A stretch of DNA of 27,637 nucleotides from a virus (IMGVR_UViG_3300025133_005245:1-27637), one strand, 5' to 3'; positions 8,113 through 15,636 are shown, numbered from the stretch's first letter. Notes: generated by a model from the sequence alone, not told the origin. Numbers and translations are program-made.

Positions 8113-8868
8113 CTATACTCCGTTGGTCTTGAATTGAGATCCAATGTCTGTAACGCTAGGGAACAACTCGCTCCCAGCAACGGCCTCGCCGCCAAACATT
8201 CTGAGCATCAACTCTTTGGTTTTCTTGGCTTTTTCTTCTGCTTGAGTTTGCATCTGGGCTTCTGAGTATCCTGTACCCGCCGGATTACCGGGAGGTGCTA
8301 GGGTCTCTGGCCCTTTGGCAGATCGTACAGCCTTCGCCATACTCAGCTTAGTCTCGTCGGGGAGTTCATTGAACCCCGGCACAGACTGTCCCAATTCGCT
8401 CAACTCTGTTGCCAGAGCCTGCTTCTCAGGTGCCAATGTAAACTGTTGACTCATGCGTTTTTCCCACTCAGCATCACGCTTATCCATCACCTCTACAAAT
8501 GCGCCTGCCATACGTTCTCGTTCTGAGAGCATAGCCTGCTGCACTGCTTTGGCTGGATCATCGTCTACCAGTTTCAAGAACTCATCCGACTGGAGCATGT
8601 CCACCGGAGCCTCTTGATTCTGTGCGCTGATCTGGGTATTAATCTGAGCAACTTGCCCCTTGAGTTCATGGAAACTCGCCTGCTCTGCCTTTAAGGCTGC
8701 CTGCGTGTCTACCAAACGCTTCTCAAGGTTTGCCAATTCATCTACCTTTGCCTGAGTGTCAACTTGTGACGAGGCATCGGTGCCAACGGGTTCAGTCTGC
8801 GGGGCCTCTGCGGCAGGAGTCCCAATGGGGTCTGCTACGAGGGAATCCGGCATGATCTGATTATCCAT
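8113..8868 (-). CDS. Putative capsid scaffolding protein
   Basis: This 251-residue protein is strongly acidic and nearly all helical. Residues 1-35 are a Pro/Ala/Thr/Gly-rich disordered lead. Residues about 36-85 form a coiled coil (Leu/Ala/Gln/Glu heptads), then more charged helices, a Pro/Gly-rich linker near 195-210, and a C-terminal Lys/Glu/Met-rich helix. This matches phage scaffolding proteins, which line the inside of the prohead through a C-terminal helix and leave or are cut before DNA entry. It sits between portal and capsid genes, the usual place. AAGGAG precedes the ATG. No protease gene is evident nearby. Confidence 0.7.
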   Translation of the reverse strand: MDNQIMPDSLVADPIGTPAAEAPQTEPVGTDASSQVDTQAKVDELANLEKRLVDTQAALKAEQASFHELKGQVAQINTQISAQNQEAPVDMLQSDEFLKLVDDDPAKAVQQAMLSERERMAGAFVEVMDKRDAEWEKRMSQQFTLAPEKQALATELSELGQSVPGFNELPDETKLSMAKAVRSAKGPETLAPPGNPAGTGYSEAQMQTQAEEKAKKTKELMLRMFGGEAVAGSELFPSVTDIGSQFKTNGV

Positions 8869-8869
8869 G

Positions 8870-9130
8870 CTAGTCTCCTTGTTCCACTTCTAAGGCTGTG
8901 GACGCCAGTTCACCTTCGACAGACTCACGGAGTTGAAGCACTCGCTCCAGTCGTGAAATACTGCCTCTTAAAAAATTCGATTCGTCATGGCTCAGTCCTT
9001 GCTTCGCCAACTTGACATTCTCACTTTCTCTAATTTGAGAAATATAAGCAACAAAAAACTCCCATTCAGGAGAGTTTGTCACCGTGGACAATGCACCTAA
9101 AGTCTTCTTGTTCGTCCTCACTTCCAGCAT
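8870..9130 (-). CDS. Small helical protein between portal and scaffold
   Basis: This 86-residue, mostly helical, charged protein has a C-terminal acidic end. I start it at the ATG at 9130, which has GGAGG five bases before it, rather than at the in-frame GTG at 9133. It sits ten bases after the portal stop and one base before the scaffold-like start region. Many phages with similar order keep a small conserved protein here without known role. Confidence 0.65.
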   Translation of the reverse strand: MLEVRTNKKTLGALSTVTNSPEWEFFVAYISQIRESENVKLAKQGLSHDESNFLRGSISRLERVLQLRESVEGELASTALEVEQGD

Positions 9131-9139
9131 CACGCCCTC

Positions 9140-11350
9140 CTACTGCTGTGCTAGTGCTCCCAATGGTCCTGCTATCAAGTTGTTACCTACAGCTTCTCCC
9201 GGTGTCTCGTTCTGCGTAGGGGCTTCTGCCTGTGGCTGTGCTGCCTGCTGGCCTACACGCGCCTCTAAGGCCTCTGTCTGTTGAATGTGCTGCTCTACCA
9301 ACTGAATGACGTTGGCATAGTGAGGATCGTCTGCCACCTGTCCTAAGGCTGCACGGAAGGCTCTATGCTCCTGCAACTGTGCTGTATGGTTCTCGTCAAT
9401 GGACGGGGCCACATACTCACCGCTGTTGAATAGGGCGTTCTCTCGCTTGGCTAGGAGGCGCTGCTCTGCGCTGTCGTCAGGGAGAATGAACTTGGCTGCG
9501 TCCATCTTGGCGAACTTCTCAAACAACTGCTTGGCTGCTTCACGCTTGTCAATCACATCTCCGAACAACGGAATGAGTTGCTGTGCTACGAAGGAGGCGT
9601 TCTGCATGGAGAGCATGTCACGGTCATAGTCATCTACCAGCTTGATCTGGATGTCGAAGTTGCCGAACAGGTCAACGGGGCGTATCTCCCGCACTACCAA
9701 GTCATCATCCACGATCTTCAATATCTGCTTGTCACTAGCATACAGGTGCCATTGTCTCACACCTTTACGGGCATGGAATCGTAACCACTTGTCAAAGAAA
9801 TACTTAGCCATCATCTTGTGAGGGAGCGTGGCTGCGTCCTGAGCATTCACGGCTTCGCTGCTACTGGTACGACCACCCATCGGAATGCCCCGCACCGTAG
9901 GCCCTGTGCCTGCTGTGTCGTTGCTGTCCTGCTCTAAGGCTACACGTACACGCTCATTGTCTATAGGCGTGGCTACATCGAATTGCTTGAGGCTATTGAT
10001 GTTGTCTACATGGAACACTTTGTCTTTGGATAGGGTGTAGTCCTCGCCCTGTCTGACATGAACCTCACCACGTACAGCCATCATAGGCCTGTTGTTCTGC
10101 AAGGTTTTGCTGTCAATCTCCTGAGCACGGGCTGTCACGGTCTCGCCGTAGTTGGCACGGAGAAGCTGTGCTAGGGATATGTGGTAGAGTTTATCCGTAT
10201 CGTCAGGGATGAGGCTCACCATTTCAAAGGGATATTCGTCGTCTGGATCTGGATTGCGCTCAATGCGTACACACACACCGTTGTCAATCTGGTTGCCCAC
10301 CACTGTCACCCAATAGCGTTTAGGCTCATTGTCCATGCTCCAACGCTTGCCTTTAGGCTTGGATTCGTCAATGGGTAGCAGGGCATGGCACTCCATCTGT
10401 CGGAACAGACCTGTGTTCACACCGTCAGAACCACCGCTTAACCCTGCATTATCCTGCCGTTTCTGGGTTAAATCGTCTTGTTCACTGTTTTCGCGGAGGT
10501 GTGTGGAGTCCACGTCCTTGACATTCACATACTCACCCTGAGAGCCTTTGCCCCGGATGGTTGTGATGTTGGCGTCTGATACTACGAATAGGGCATTTTG
10601 CTTTTGAATGTCGCCAATGTCAGGGTCGGCATAGAACATGTTGATGGGAACGTAGTTGGTCTCAGGCCTGTTAGCCACCCATACGTCCTTGCGCTTCACT
10701 TCTGTCTGAGGCCTGCCATCTTCATCAAAGAGAATAGCGCCGTCACCATCACGCTTAGGCCACCTGTCTAGCACTGAACGGGATTCCTGCTTCCACATGG
10801 AGTAGATTGGGACGTTGCCATACTTGCAGAGTTGCGTGAGAATGTCTATGGATAGGCTGTCAAAGCGTTCCTGATCCCGGCTGTAGCGCATGAGCAGGTT
10901 GTGTTGGCGTGCCAAGTCCTCACTCAAGTCGTCACCTAAGTCGCCTTCACCATCTGCTCTAGGCACGAACATATAGGGGTCTGACTGGGAGTGAAGCATG
11001 TCACTGAACAATGCTGCCAGTGTTCTTACGGTGCGGAAGAAAAGTGTTGAGCCGCCCTTTTGGCTCTTGGTCTTGGTGCGTGAGTCGCCTTGTCTGTCGA
11101 GTCGTGTACGCTCTGTTTCACGGGTGTTGGTGTTCTGACCGCAGGCAAACATCTCGTCTGCTAGGTTCCATACCTCATCGTATGAGTCGCGTTTTACACG
11201 ATGGGCTTGGAAGTAGGCTTCTAGGTGGTCTTGCACTTCCTTGCACAGATCCTTGTCTTCTGCAAGGTTTATGCGCTCTACCTTGTTAGGCTTTGGAAGT
11301 GTGCTCTTTTTAGGCTCGGTGGTTGGAATAGCTGGTTGTGCTTCGGGCAA
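9140..11350 (-). CDS. Portal protein
   Basis: This 736-residue protein (from the TTG at 11350) should form the dodecameric DNA gate at one capsid vertex and bind the terminase during packaging. Size and order fit large portals of podoviruses and P22-like phages: an N-terminal helical region with Lys/Arg-rich basic patches, a central segment with several Trp/Tyr-containing strands, a stretch near residue 400-470 corresponding to the stem/clip region, and a long C-terminal helical Gln/Ala-rich barrel-like tail. The frame stays open up to a GTG at 11407, but that GTG has no Shine-Dalgarno, while the TTG at 11350 has GGAGA five bases before it. It is the first gene of the virion cluster. Confidence 0.82.
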   Translation of the reverse strand: MPEAQPAIPTTEPKKSTLPKPNKVERINLAEDKDLCKEVQDHLEAYFQAHRVKRDSYDEVWNLADEMFACGQNTNTRETERTRLDRQGDSRTKTKSQKGGSTLFFRTVRTLAALFSDMLHSQSDPYMFVPRADGEGDLGDDLSEDLARQHNLLMRYSRDQERFDSLSIDILTQLCKYGNVPIYSMWKQESRSVLDRWPKRDGDGAILFDEDGRPQTEVKRKDVWVANRPETNYVPINMFYADPDIGDIQKQNALFVVSDANITTIRGKGSQGEYVNVKDVDSTHLRENSEQDDLTQKRQDNAGLSGGSDGVNTGLFRQMECHALLPIDESKPKGKRWSMDNEPKRYWVTVVGNQIDNGVCVRIERNPDPDDEYPFEMVSLIPDDTDKLYHISLAQLLRANYGETVTARAQEIDSKTLQNNRPMMAVRGEVHVRQGEDYTLSKDKVFHVDNINSLKQFDVATPIDNERVRVALEQDSNDTAGTGPTVRGIPMGGRTSSSEAVNAQDAATLPHKMMAKYFFDKWLRFHARKGVRQWHLYASDKQILKIVDDDLVVREIRPVDLFGNFDIQIKLVDDYDRDMLSMQNASFVAQQLIPLFGDVIDKREAAKQLFEKFAKMDAAKFILPDDSAEQRLLAKRENALFNSGEYVAPSIDENHTAQLQEHRAFRAALGQVADDPHYANVIQLVEQHIQQTEALEARVGQQAAQPQAEAPTQNETPGEAVGNNLIAGPLGALAQQ

Positions 11351-11382
11351 AAGAAATCTCCGTGAATGTGTGACACAGAGAC

Positions 11383-11393
11383 ACTTTCGCACA
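11383..11393. promoter_or_regulatory. Shared 11-bp motif, copy 1 (upstream of portal)
   Basis: ACTTTCGCACA lies 33 bases before the preferred portal start. The identical 11-mer, in the same orientation, lies 7 bases before the first gene of the leftward early cluster (15433-15443). Both sites have a nearby TGTGTGACA/TGTCACACA-type sequence. Two leftward units headed by the same word suggest a shared operator or activator site. Confidence 0.45.
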
Positions 11394-11413
11394 ATTGAGA
11401 AAACCACGCAAGT

Positions 11414-11620
11414 CTAATCTATCTCAGGAATGCTCTCACACACAAACTGGTAGATGTCGTCCAGACAATCCTCTGTGCTCTTGTAGTTGTGCCCGTGCTT
11501 CCAAAGCCCCCTGATGTAGTTGCGTATCTCCTCACATGCCACAGCGTAGTCTAGGGCGTGTACGGCTGTAAGCAACTCATGGCGCTCCTCGTATCCGTCA
11601 AACTCTATCGTGTGTTTCAT
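11414..11620 (-). CDS. Small phage protein, unknown function
   Basis: This 68-residue protein starts at the ATG at 11620, preceded by AAAGGAG. Its ATG overlaps the methyltransferase TGA (ATGA), so the two are coupled. It is acidic with two amphipathic helices and conserved-looking Trp, His and Tyr residues. Small proteins of this type are common in phage early regions, but none has an assigned role known to me. Confidence 0.7.
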   Translation of the reverse strand: MKHTIEFDGYEERHELLTAVHALDYAVACEEIRNYIRGLWKHGHNYKSTEDCLDDIYQFVCESIPEID

Positions 11621-12867
11621 AATGCCAACTCCTTTTGTGGGCTTGGTGGTGGTGGCGCGTCCTGCTTTGCCGCCGCGCACCGTGCCGCGATGATTTCGCA
11701 ATGATGCTCGTCTTGCTCGATTAGCACGCACGGCAAGCCTAATTCTTTGCACGCAACGCCCGTTGTGCCGCTGCCTGCGAAGGGGTCAAGAATCAGGTTG
11801 CGCTCTGGCATCGTTACGAGGGTGCATAGGTAGCGCATGAGGGCTACGGGCTTCACCGTGGGATGTGAGCACCCGCCCTCCAACCCCTCGCACCCCCGAT
11901 TGCGCTCTGCCTTGCTCGCCTTCGCGCAGTAGAAGAAACGGGCGGCGCTGCCTTCTTCCGTGACGTGCCACCCCTTCTCTGATTGGCTTGGTATGCCATC
12001 AATAAAGTCGCCCCCGCTGCGCTTGTAACTCATGTGGCGCGTATTCTTGCTCACCGGAAACCCCGCCAGCACCTCCTCGCTGCCGTCGTGGATGATGTTC
12101 GCGGGCCAGCGGCCACCTGTGGGGCGTGCGTACTTCTGCTTGTCTGCGGGCGCAAGGAACGTCGTTGATTCTGAACCCATTCCGCCGCTTGTGCGGTCAT
12201 CGCCAATCCCCACCCGCCCCCCGTCCACATTCAGCCCCGCCACGCCGTGCTCCAGCGCGTTGTGGGCAAAGGTGCCCGAGAGGGGTAACATCGCGAGGCA
12301 GATTGGCTCGTGTGCGGGCTTAAGAGCGGTTCCGTATCCGTCCCATGTGCGGGCGGCGGGGGTGGCGGGGGCGGTGATTGTTGCGTCTCCATTGAATGTG
12401 CCGCGAGCAACAACGGTGTGATTCTTGGCGTTGGGGCGCGCTGCGTCACTGGCCCCCACCACTTCCCTCTCCGCCCCCGCCGCCTTGTCCAGCGCCTTGC
12501 CGATGTTGTGCGATTTCGGAAATCCGCTGCCAAATGCCCAAGCAAGGTCGCCGACGGGCACGTGTTGCCCCTGCAAATACAGCAGCCTATCCCGCACCTC
12601 CCACCCCGCATCCTCTATCGCGCACACAAGGCGGTGATACGTCCTCGTCCCACCAAACGCCAGCATTGGAGCACCGGGCAAACAGCAGGCCGAAGCAATA
12701 CGCCAGAAGTCCTCACCGGGAACGCCGTGATCCCAGCCCTTGCCCATGAACGACAACCCATATGGCGGGTCGCTCACAATCGCCGTCACGCCCTCAATTT
12801 GCGGCATAACCTCGCGGCAATCTCCGTGGTACAGCGTCACACAATCATCCTGATAATAAGGCTCCAT
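11617..12867 (-). CDS. DNA methyltransferase, N6-adenine/N4-cytosine class (beta order)
   Basis: This 416-residue enzyme should transfer a methyl group from S-adenosylmethionine to an exocyclic amine of adenine or cytosine in DNA. The catalytic motif DPPYG is near residue 33-37, and the AdoMet-binding FAGSGTTG is near 363-370, preceded by a TVKP segment. Catalytic motif first and AdoMet motif last is the beta class of the N6/N4 family. No partner restriction gene lies beside it, so it is an orphan enzyme, probably protecting phage DNA from host restriction. G+C is visibly higher than in neighbouring genes, suggesting recent acquisition. The ATG at 12867 follows GGAGAT and overlaps the previous stop (TGATG). 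Confidence 0.93.
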   Translation of the reverse strand: MEPYYQDDCVTLYHGDCREVMPQIEGVTAIVSDPPYGLSFMGKGWDHGVPGEDFWRIASACCLPGAPMLAFGGTRTYHRLVCAIEDAGWEVRDRLLYLQGQHVPVGDLAWAFGSGFPKSHNIGKALDKAAGAEREVVGASDAARPNAKNHTVVARGTFNGDATITAPATPAARTWDGYGTALKPAHEPICLAMLPLSGTFAHNALEHGVAGLNVDGGRVGIGDDRTSGGMGSESTTFLAPADKQKYARPTGGRWPANIIHDGSEEVLAGFPVSKNTRHMSYKRSGGDFIDGIPSQSEKGWHVTEEGSAARFFYCAKASKAERNRGCEGLEGGCSHPTVKPVALMRYLCTLVTMPERNLILDPFAGSGTTGVACKELGLPCVLIEQDEHHCEIIAARCAAAKQDAPPPPSPQKELAL

Positions 12868-13073
12868 CACATATCTCCGTGCAATTCAGGGTTCCGTGCT
12901 ATATGAAGCACCTTCTCAACGTATATCGTGGCATCTAACAACTCCTCTTGCAGATGCGTCAACCACTCTAGCGTAGTCAGATCCTCCCTGTCCATCGTAA
13001 CCCCGTAATTGGATAGCCCCTTGGCTGCCCTAGCCTCTATCTTCGCCACCACTGCGTCCTCTATGCTGCTCAC
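12867..13073 (-). CDS. Small MazG-like helical protein
   Basis: This 68-residue all-helical protein starts at a GTG that overlaps the previous TGA (GTGA). Residues about 30-58 contain an EWLxHLQEELLDA segment followed by a further Glu/Lys helix, resembling the EExxE-type helices of MazG-like nucleotide pyrophosphohydrolases. It is too short to hold the whole MazG fold and the metal-binding set is incomplete by eye. The resemblance may therefore be structural only. Similar short proteins are common in phage early regions. Confidence 0.65.
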   Translation of the reverse strand: MSSIEDAVVAKIEARAAKGLSNYGVTMDREDLTTLEWLTHLQEELLDATIYVEKVLHIARNPELHGDM

Positions 13074-13228
13074 TTCTTCTCCCTGTCCTTGAATATGTCC
13101 TGAAATACCTTGGCAATATCACCGAATGCCTCGTCAACTTCATCAGGCTTGGAAGGGGGCTTGTCCTTCTCCAGCTTGTAGATGATGGCATTAAGCGCCT
13201 TGATGCAGTCTTTCGCTGGATCACTCAT
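13070..13228 (-). CDS. Small lysine-rich acidic protein
   Basis: This 52-residue ORF starts at the ATG at 13228, preceded by GGGAGG. Its start overlaps the previous stop (ATGA) and its stop overlaps the next start (GTGA), so it lies within an unbroken coupled series. It is Lys/Asp/Glu-rich and helical. No family is recognised. Confidence 0.65.
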   Translation of the reverse strand: MSDPAKDCIKALNAIIYKLEKDKPPSKPDEVDEAFGDIAKVFQDIFKDREKK

Positions 13229-13410
13229 GCTGCCTCCCTTAACGCCTGTGCTGCGCGCCTCAGCCAGTCGCTGAACGACTCTGCATCTACGTCTATCACA
13301 AGCCGCAGACGGTCAGGGTCACTTATCCCCACCATCTTTATCGTTGTGCTGCTCTCCTGCAATGAAGCGTGTATGGCCACTATCTCCTCGTCTCTTGGTC
13401 GCCTGCTCAT
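13225..13410 (-). CDS. Small unknown protein
   Basis: This 61-residue protein starts at the ATG at 13410 with GGAGG six bases before it. A longer frame upstream lacks a ribosome site and would overlap the previous gene. It has a basic N-terminus (SRRPRDEE), a beta-like central part, then an amphipathic C-terminal helix ending in Ala-rich sequence. ATGA overlaps link it to both neighbours. No family is recognised. Confidence 0.65.
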   Translation of the reverse strand: MSRRPRDEEIVAIHASLQESSTTIKMVGISDPDRLRLVIDVDAESFSDWLRRAAQALREAA

Positions 13411-13580
13411 GTGTCCTCCAAATCCCTTAGTGCCGCACTGATGTCTTCTGCAAGGCAATAGCCATCACAGACAGCATCGTCCCACACCATCGACATCTCT
13501 GATGCGTGTAGCATAGCGAACTCCCTTGCTACCTTCAGCAAGTATAATGTGCGTTCTTCGTCTGGTCGTTGATCCCTCAT
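13407..13580 (-). CDS. Small unknown protein
   Basis: This 57-residue ORF starts at the ATG at 13580, preceded by AGGAGAGAC. It is acidic and helical, with two Cys in the C-terminal half. The stop overlaps the next start (ATGA). Support comes from the strong ribosome site and the exact coupling to the next gene; I do not recognise the family. Confidence 0.6.
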   Translation of the reverse strand: MRDQRPDEERTLYLLKVAREFAMLHASEMSMVWDDAVCDGYCLAEDISAALRDLEDT

Positions 13581-13634
13581 GTCTCTCTCCTGCTTATAGG
13601 CCCTGTTGGGCTTTGATTGTTTTCAATTCGTACG

Positions 13635-13805
13635 CTATTCAGACAAGTAAAGGCGCTTCTCGTTTATCTCTTTCTCCACGCTTACGCCCCCAACAGGCAT
13701 GAAATACGGAGTATCATCTAAACCCACAACCTCTAGGTAGCAAACCATGTCGCCATGCAGGTCGAGTCTGTACTCAAGTTCTTCAATCAGATCGGTTATT
13801 GTCAT
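13635..13805 (-). CDS. Small acidic unknown protein
   Basis: This 56-residue protein starts at the ATG at 13805, preceded by AAGGAGG. It is acidic, with an N-terminal helix (DLIEELEYRLDLHG) followed by strands. Short acidic proteins of this pattern occur widely in phages. No function can be named. Confidence 0.65.
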   Translation of the reverse strand: MTITDLIEELEYRLDLHGDMVCYLEVVGLDDTPYFMPVGGVSVEKEINEKRLYLSE

Positions 13806-13884
13806 CTCATCCTCCTTGTGTTGCGTTCCCCTACTAAGAATCCGTGCCCAGAATCTAGGCAATCAAAGCCTCTTAAACCAAGAA

Positions 13885-14391
13885 TCAGAAAGGGCATGGC
13901 AAATCATCCTCAGGCAAAGGTTCCGTAGTCTCTGGAGTAGTCTCTGTATTAAGAGTAAGTGAAGGGCCTTCGTTTACTTGGTAAATGAAGGATGTGCGTT
14001 TACTAAGTAACTCACGATTTAGGATGTACCAAGTAACCCTGTGATTGTCGGTATAATAATGAACCAATGCGTTATTGCGCTCATCTTCGTAGGAGTCACC
14101 CATGCACTCCCTGTTCTTCTTTCCGCACTTGAATGCGAAATGCTTGAGGCATGACCTTACTTCGTAGGCAGACATGGCGAGTTCCTCCTCCCATGAGTCA
14201 CCCTTCTTGTACATCTTGTGAGAACACGGTGATGTGAACTTCCAGAACTTTCCGCCCTTTATCTCGTCCCAATACATGATCTGCTGAAACAGGATAGTCC
14301 CGGCAACGGAGCCGCCTATCTCCCTGAGGGATGGGCGGTAGGTGATTAGCTTGCGATCCTCTGCAAGCAGTTTTCTATATGCATCATTCAT
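13885..14391 (-). CDS. Putative phage replication protein, winged-helix type
   Basis: This 168-residue protein has an N-terminal region (about 1-110) with helix-turn-helix-like character: an ILFQQIMYW helix, a Trp/Lys-rich loop, a segment with a GDSWEEELxMS pattern, then a helix with VRSCLKHF. Phage and mobile-element replication (replisome organiser-type) proteins share this layout: a winged helix that reads DNA, then a variable linker and acidic C-terminus. The C-terminal 35 residues are Thr/Glu/Pro-rich and probably disordered. Its neighbours, an SSB-like protein and other early genes, support a replication role. No ATPase motif is seen, so it would be an initiator or accessory factor rather than a helicase. 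Confidence 0.6.
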   Translation of the reverse strand: MNDAYRKLLAEDRKLITYRPSLREIGGSVAGTILFQQIMYWDEIKGGKFWKFTSPCSHKMYKKGDSWEEELAMSAYEVRSCLKHFAFKCGKKNRECMGDSYEDERNNALVHYYTDNHRVTWYILNRELLSKRTSFIYQVNEGPSLTLNTETTPETTEPLPEDDLPCPF

Positions 14392-14561
14392 TACATCATC
14401 CTAGTCTAACACTCATCACCCCAAACGTGCCTAACACAGAAGGAATCAAGAGGCAACCGCAGGATGATGCAATTGGTGTGTTCGGCTGTCCTACGGGAGC
14501 AACCCCATAGTAAGCCTCTCGACTCTCTATCTATCGCACACCCCGCCAAGGGATGCAAGCA

Positions 14562-14747
14562 TTACATTCCTCCGTACTCATATATTTCAATGTGCCCATC
14601 CCCAAGGTTGACCACGGCAAGGTCATAGGCTCTCTGAGCGTCAGCAAGTGCCTTGATAGCCTCGTCACGGTCTTTGAGCGCCTTGTGGTAGCCTTCCACC
14701 CTCTTGTTGTGGTCATACTCCTGAGCCTCACTCATCATCTTTCTCAT
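14562..14747 (-). CDS. Small helical charged protein
   Basis: This ORF gives 61 residues from the ATG at 14747; ATGs at 14738 and 14735 are also possible. GGGAGG lies three bases before the first and 12 before the second, so the start is uncertain. Residues 10-45 form a strongly charged helix rich in Lys, Asp, Glu and Ala, probably a coiled coil. It overlaps the preceding gene by up to 20 bases. No family is recognised. Confidence 0.55.
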   Translation of the reverse strand: MRKMMSEAQEYDHNKRVEGYHKALKDRDEAIKALADAQRAYDLAVVNLGDGHIEIYEYGGM

Positions 14748-14898
14748 CAACCTCCCAGAAATGCTCACATTCACCTTCGCCCCTGATGAAGTCGAACGGC
14801 CCGTATGACTGCCACATAGGCTCTGCTGGCTCAAGATAGCGTACGCAACGCTCCTTGTCGGGGCATCCTTCTCCTAGGCACTTTGATATGTCTGCCAT
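14728..14898 (-). CDS. Small cysteine-containing protein
   Basis: This 56-residue protein starts at the ATG at 14898, preceded by AAGGAGG. It has four cysteines: two in a CLGEGC pattern, one five residues later, and one in GECEHF near the C-terminus. That set could bind one zinc ion. Phage early regions often carry proteins of this type with no known role. Confidence 0.68.
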   Translation of the reverse strand: MADISKCLGEGCPDKERCVRYLEPAEPMWQSYGPFDFIRGEGECEHFWEVDEKDDE

Positions 14899-14959
14899 GA
14901 TTGCCTCCTTAATGCCGCCAGATCGGCGTATCCGACCTGACGGCACAATGCTTAGATGG

Positions 14960-15253
14960 TTAGAAGGGTAAATCGCCAATGTCATCACCGCCATCGTCCC
15001 CGCCGCCGCCAGCAGTTGCCTGTCCACCCGTGTTGATCTTAGGCGTACTACCCTTGCACTCACCATTGCCAAGGATGGGGCCTTTCTCGCCTGCGTCAGT
15101 GCGCTCCTTGGGGATCGACTGCTTTGCAACATAGTCTGAGCCATATTGGTTGTCAGGCGTTTCCCACAAGAGCAAGTCGAGATATGTGCCCTTTGCTCCC
15201 TGAAACAAGGCGCTCTTGTCAATCTTGGTTACGTCAATCTTTACTACGATCAT
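14960..15253 (-). CDS. SSB-like single-stranded DNA-binding protein
   Basis: This 97-residue protein has a beta-rich N-terminal part (1-65) with aromatic residues. A Gly-rich linker (about 75-88) leads to an acidic C-terminus ending DDIGDLPF. That acidic tip with terminal Pro-Phe is the hallmark by which bacterial SSB binds its partner proteins. It is shorter than host SSB (about 170-180 residues), so only a reduced OB-like fold is possible. It should coat single-stranded DNA in replication or recombination and recruit partners. The start overlaps the previous gene's stop (ATGA). The SSB tail is seen directly; the DNA-binding domain is inferred. Confidence 0.7.
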   Translation of the reverse strand: MIVVKIDVTKIDKSALFQGAKGTYLDLLLWETPDNQYGSDYVAKQSIPKERTDAGEKGPILGNGECKGSTPKINTGGQATAGGGGDDGGDDIGDLPF

Positions 15254-15426
15254 TCCTGCTCTCCTGTTTCACTGTCCTCTAGTTTACGCACGATCCAAGC
15301 CGACAGCGATAGCCCTGCCCGTGCTGCTTTCCCGCTCCACTTCCTGAACAACTCTGGCGTGGTGCGAAAGGAGACGTGCTTCGTTCGCCCCGTACCGTAG
15401 CCGTATGCTGTTATGGGTTGCTTCAT
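15250..15426 (-). CDS. Ribbon-helix-helix (Arc/CopG-like) DNA-binding protein
   Basis: This 58-residue protein fits the RHH fold. A short strand (HVSFRTT, residues 17-23) would insert in the major groove; a first helix has PELFRKWSGKAARAG; a second has SLSAWIVRKLED. The SxSAWI pattern is common in Arc-like proteins. I use the ATG at 15426; the frame extends to 15477 but lacks a better ribosome site. It is the first gene of the leftward early cluster and lies directly below the shared ACTTTCGCACA motif, so it may autoregulate. RHH proteins act as dimers on repeated operators. Confidence 0.7.
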   Translation of the reverse strand: MKQPITAYGYGTGRTKHVSFRTTPELFRKWSGKAARAGLSLSAWIVRKLEDSETGEQE

Positions 15427-15432
15427 GGTTGT

Positions 15433-15443
15433 ACTTTCGCACA
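15433..15443. promoter_or_regulatory. Shared 11-bp motif, copy 2 (upstream of RHH gene)
   Basis: ACTTTCGCACA is identical to 11383-11393 and in the same orientation, 7 bases before the RHH gene start. A TGTCACACA sequence lies about 25 bases further upstream. It is a candidate operator for the RHH protein or another regulator. Confidence 0.45.
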
Positions 15444-15492
15444 GGTGGGGATGGGGCGCAAGAGAAATGTCACACAATGTGCAACAAAGGTA

Positions 15493-15516
15493 TTGACGTA
15501 GCCGTTTCCCTATGAT
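15493..15516 (+). promoter_or_regulatory. Promoter-like element for the RNA/tRNA leader
   Basis: TATGAT (15511-15516, five of six sigma-70 -10 bases) would place a start near 15523, just before the first RNA hairpin. TTGACG (15493-15498) looks like a -35 box, but the spacer is only 12 bases. A standard spacing would pair it with the weak TTTACT at 15516. Moderate support only. Confidence 0.35.
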
Positions 15517-15526
15517 TTACTCGCTA

Positions 15527-15636
15527 CAGACTTAGGAACGGTATCGCGAAGCCGCCCTTAGTCTGCGGGTGAAAGAGTCGGGAGGCTCTGCGTATGACAC
15601 GGTGTAACGATCACCACTGAGTCATACGGCACCCGC
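15527..15636 (+). ncRNA. Folded RNA: hairpin plus three-way junction
   Basis: A 10-bp stem with one mismatch pairs 15527-15536 with 15556-15565, with an inner CGG/CCG pair. It abuts a three-way junction: P1 pairs 15565-15571 (GCGGGTG) with 15630-15636; P2 is an AGAG/CTCT hairpin (15574-15589); P3 is an 8-bp stem (15591-15598 with 15621-15628) capped by a GGTG/CACC inner stem (15601-15615). Almost every base is in a helix or tight loop, and the fold begins where a transcript from the TATGAT box would. No open frame with a ribosome site overlaps it. It does not match tmRNA, 6S or hammerhead cores by eye. Confidence 0.6.

Noticed and set aside
12310-12906. Long plus frames opposite the methyltransferase
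   Set aside because: High G+C opens antisense frames; products are low-complexity (Gly, Pro, Arg) with no motif.
13597-13612. GCCC/GGGC hairpin with a T-rich tail on the plus strand as a terminator
   Set aside because: The stem is only four pairs, the T-run is broken, and no plus-strand gene ends there.
14404-14554. A leftward frame of about 49 codons from a TTG, between 14392 and 14561
   Set aside because: Composition is Cys/Arg/Leu-mixed with no protein-like pattern, only a distant GGAGG and a rare start. The 170-base gap is more safely left empty.
15565-15636. Hammerhead ribozyme in the three-way junction
   Set aside because: A GAAA and a CTGA are present but not in the required order or spacing around the stems; the CTGATGA core is missing.
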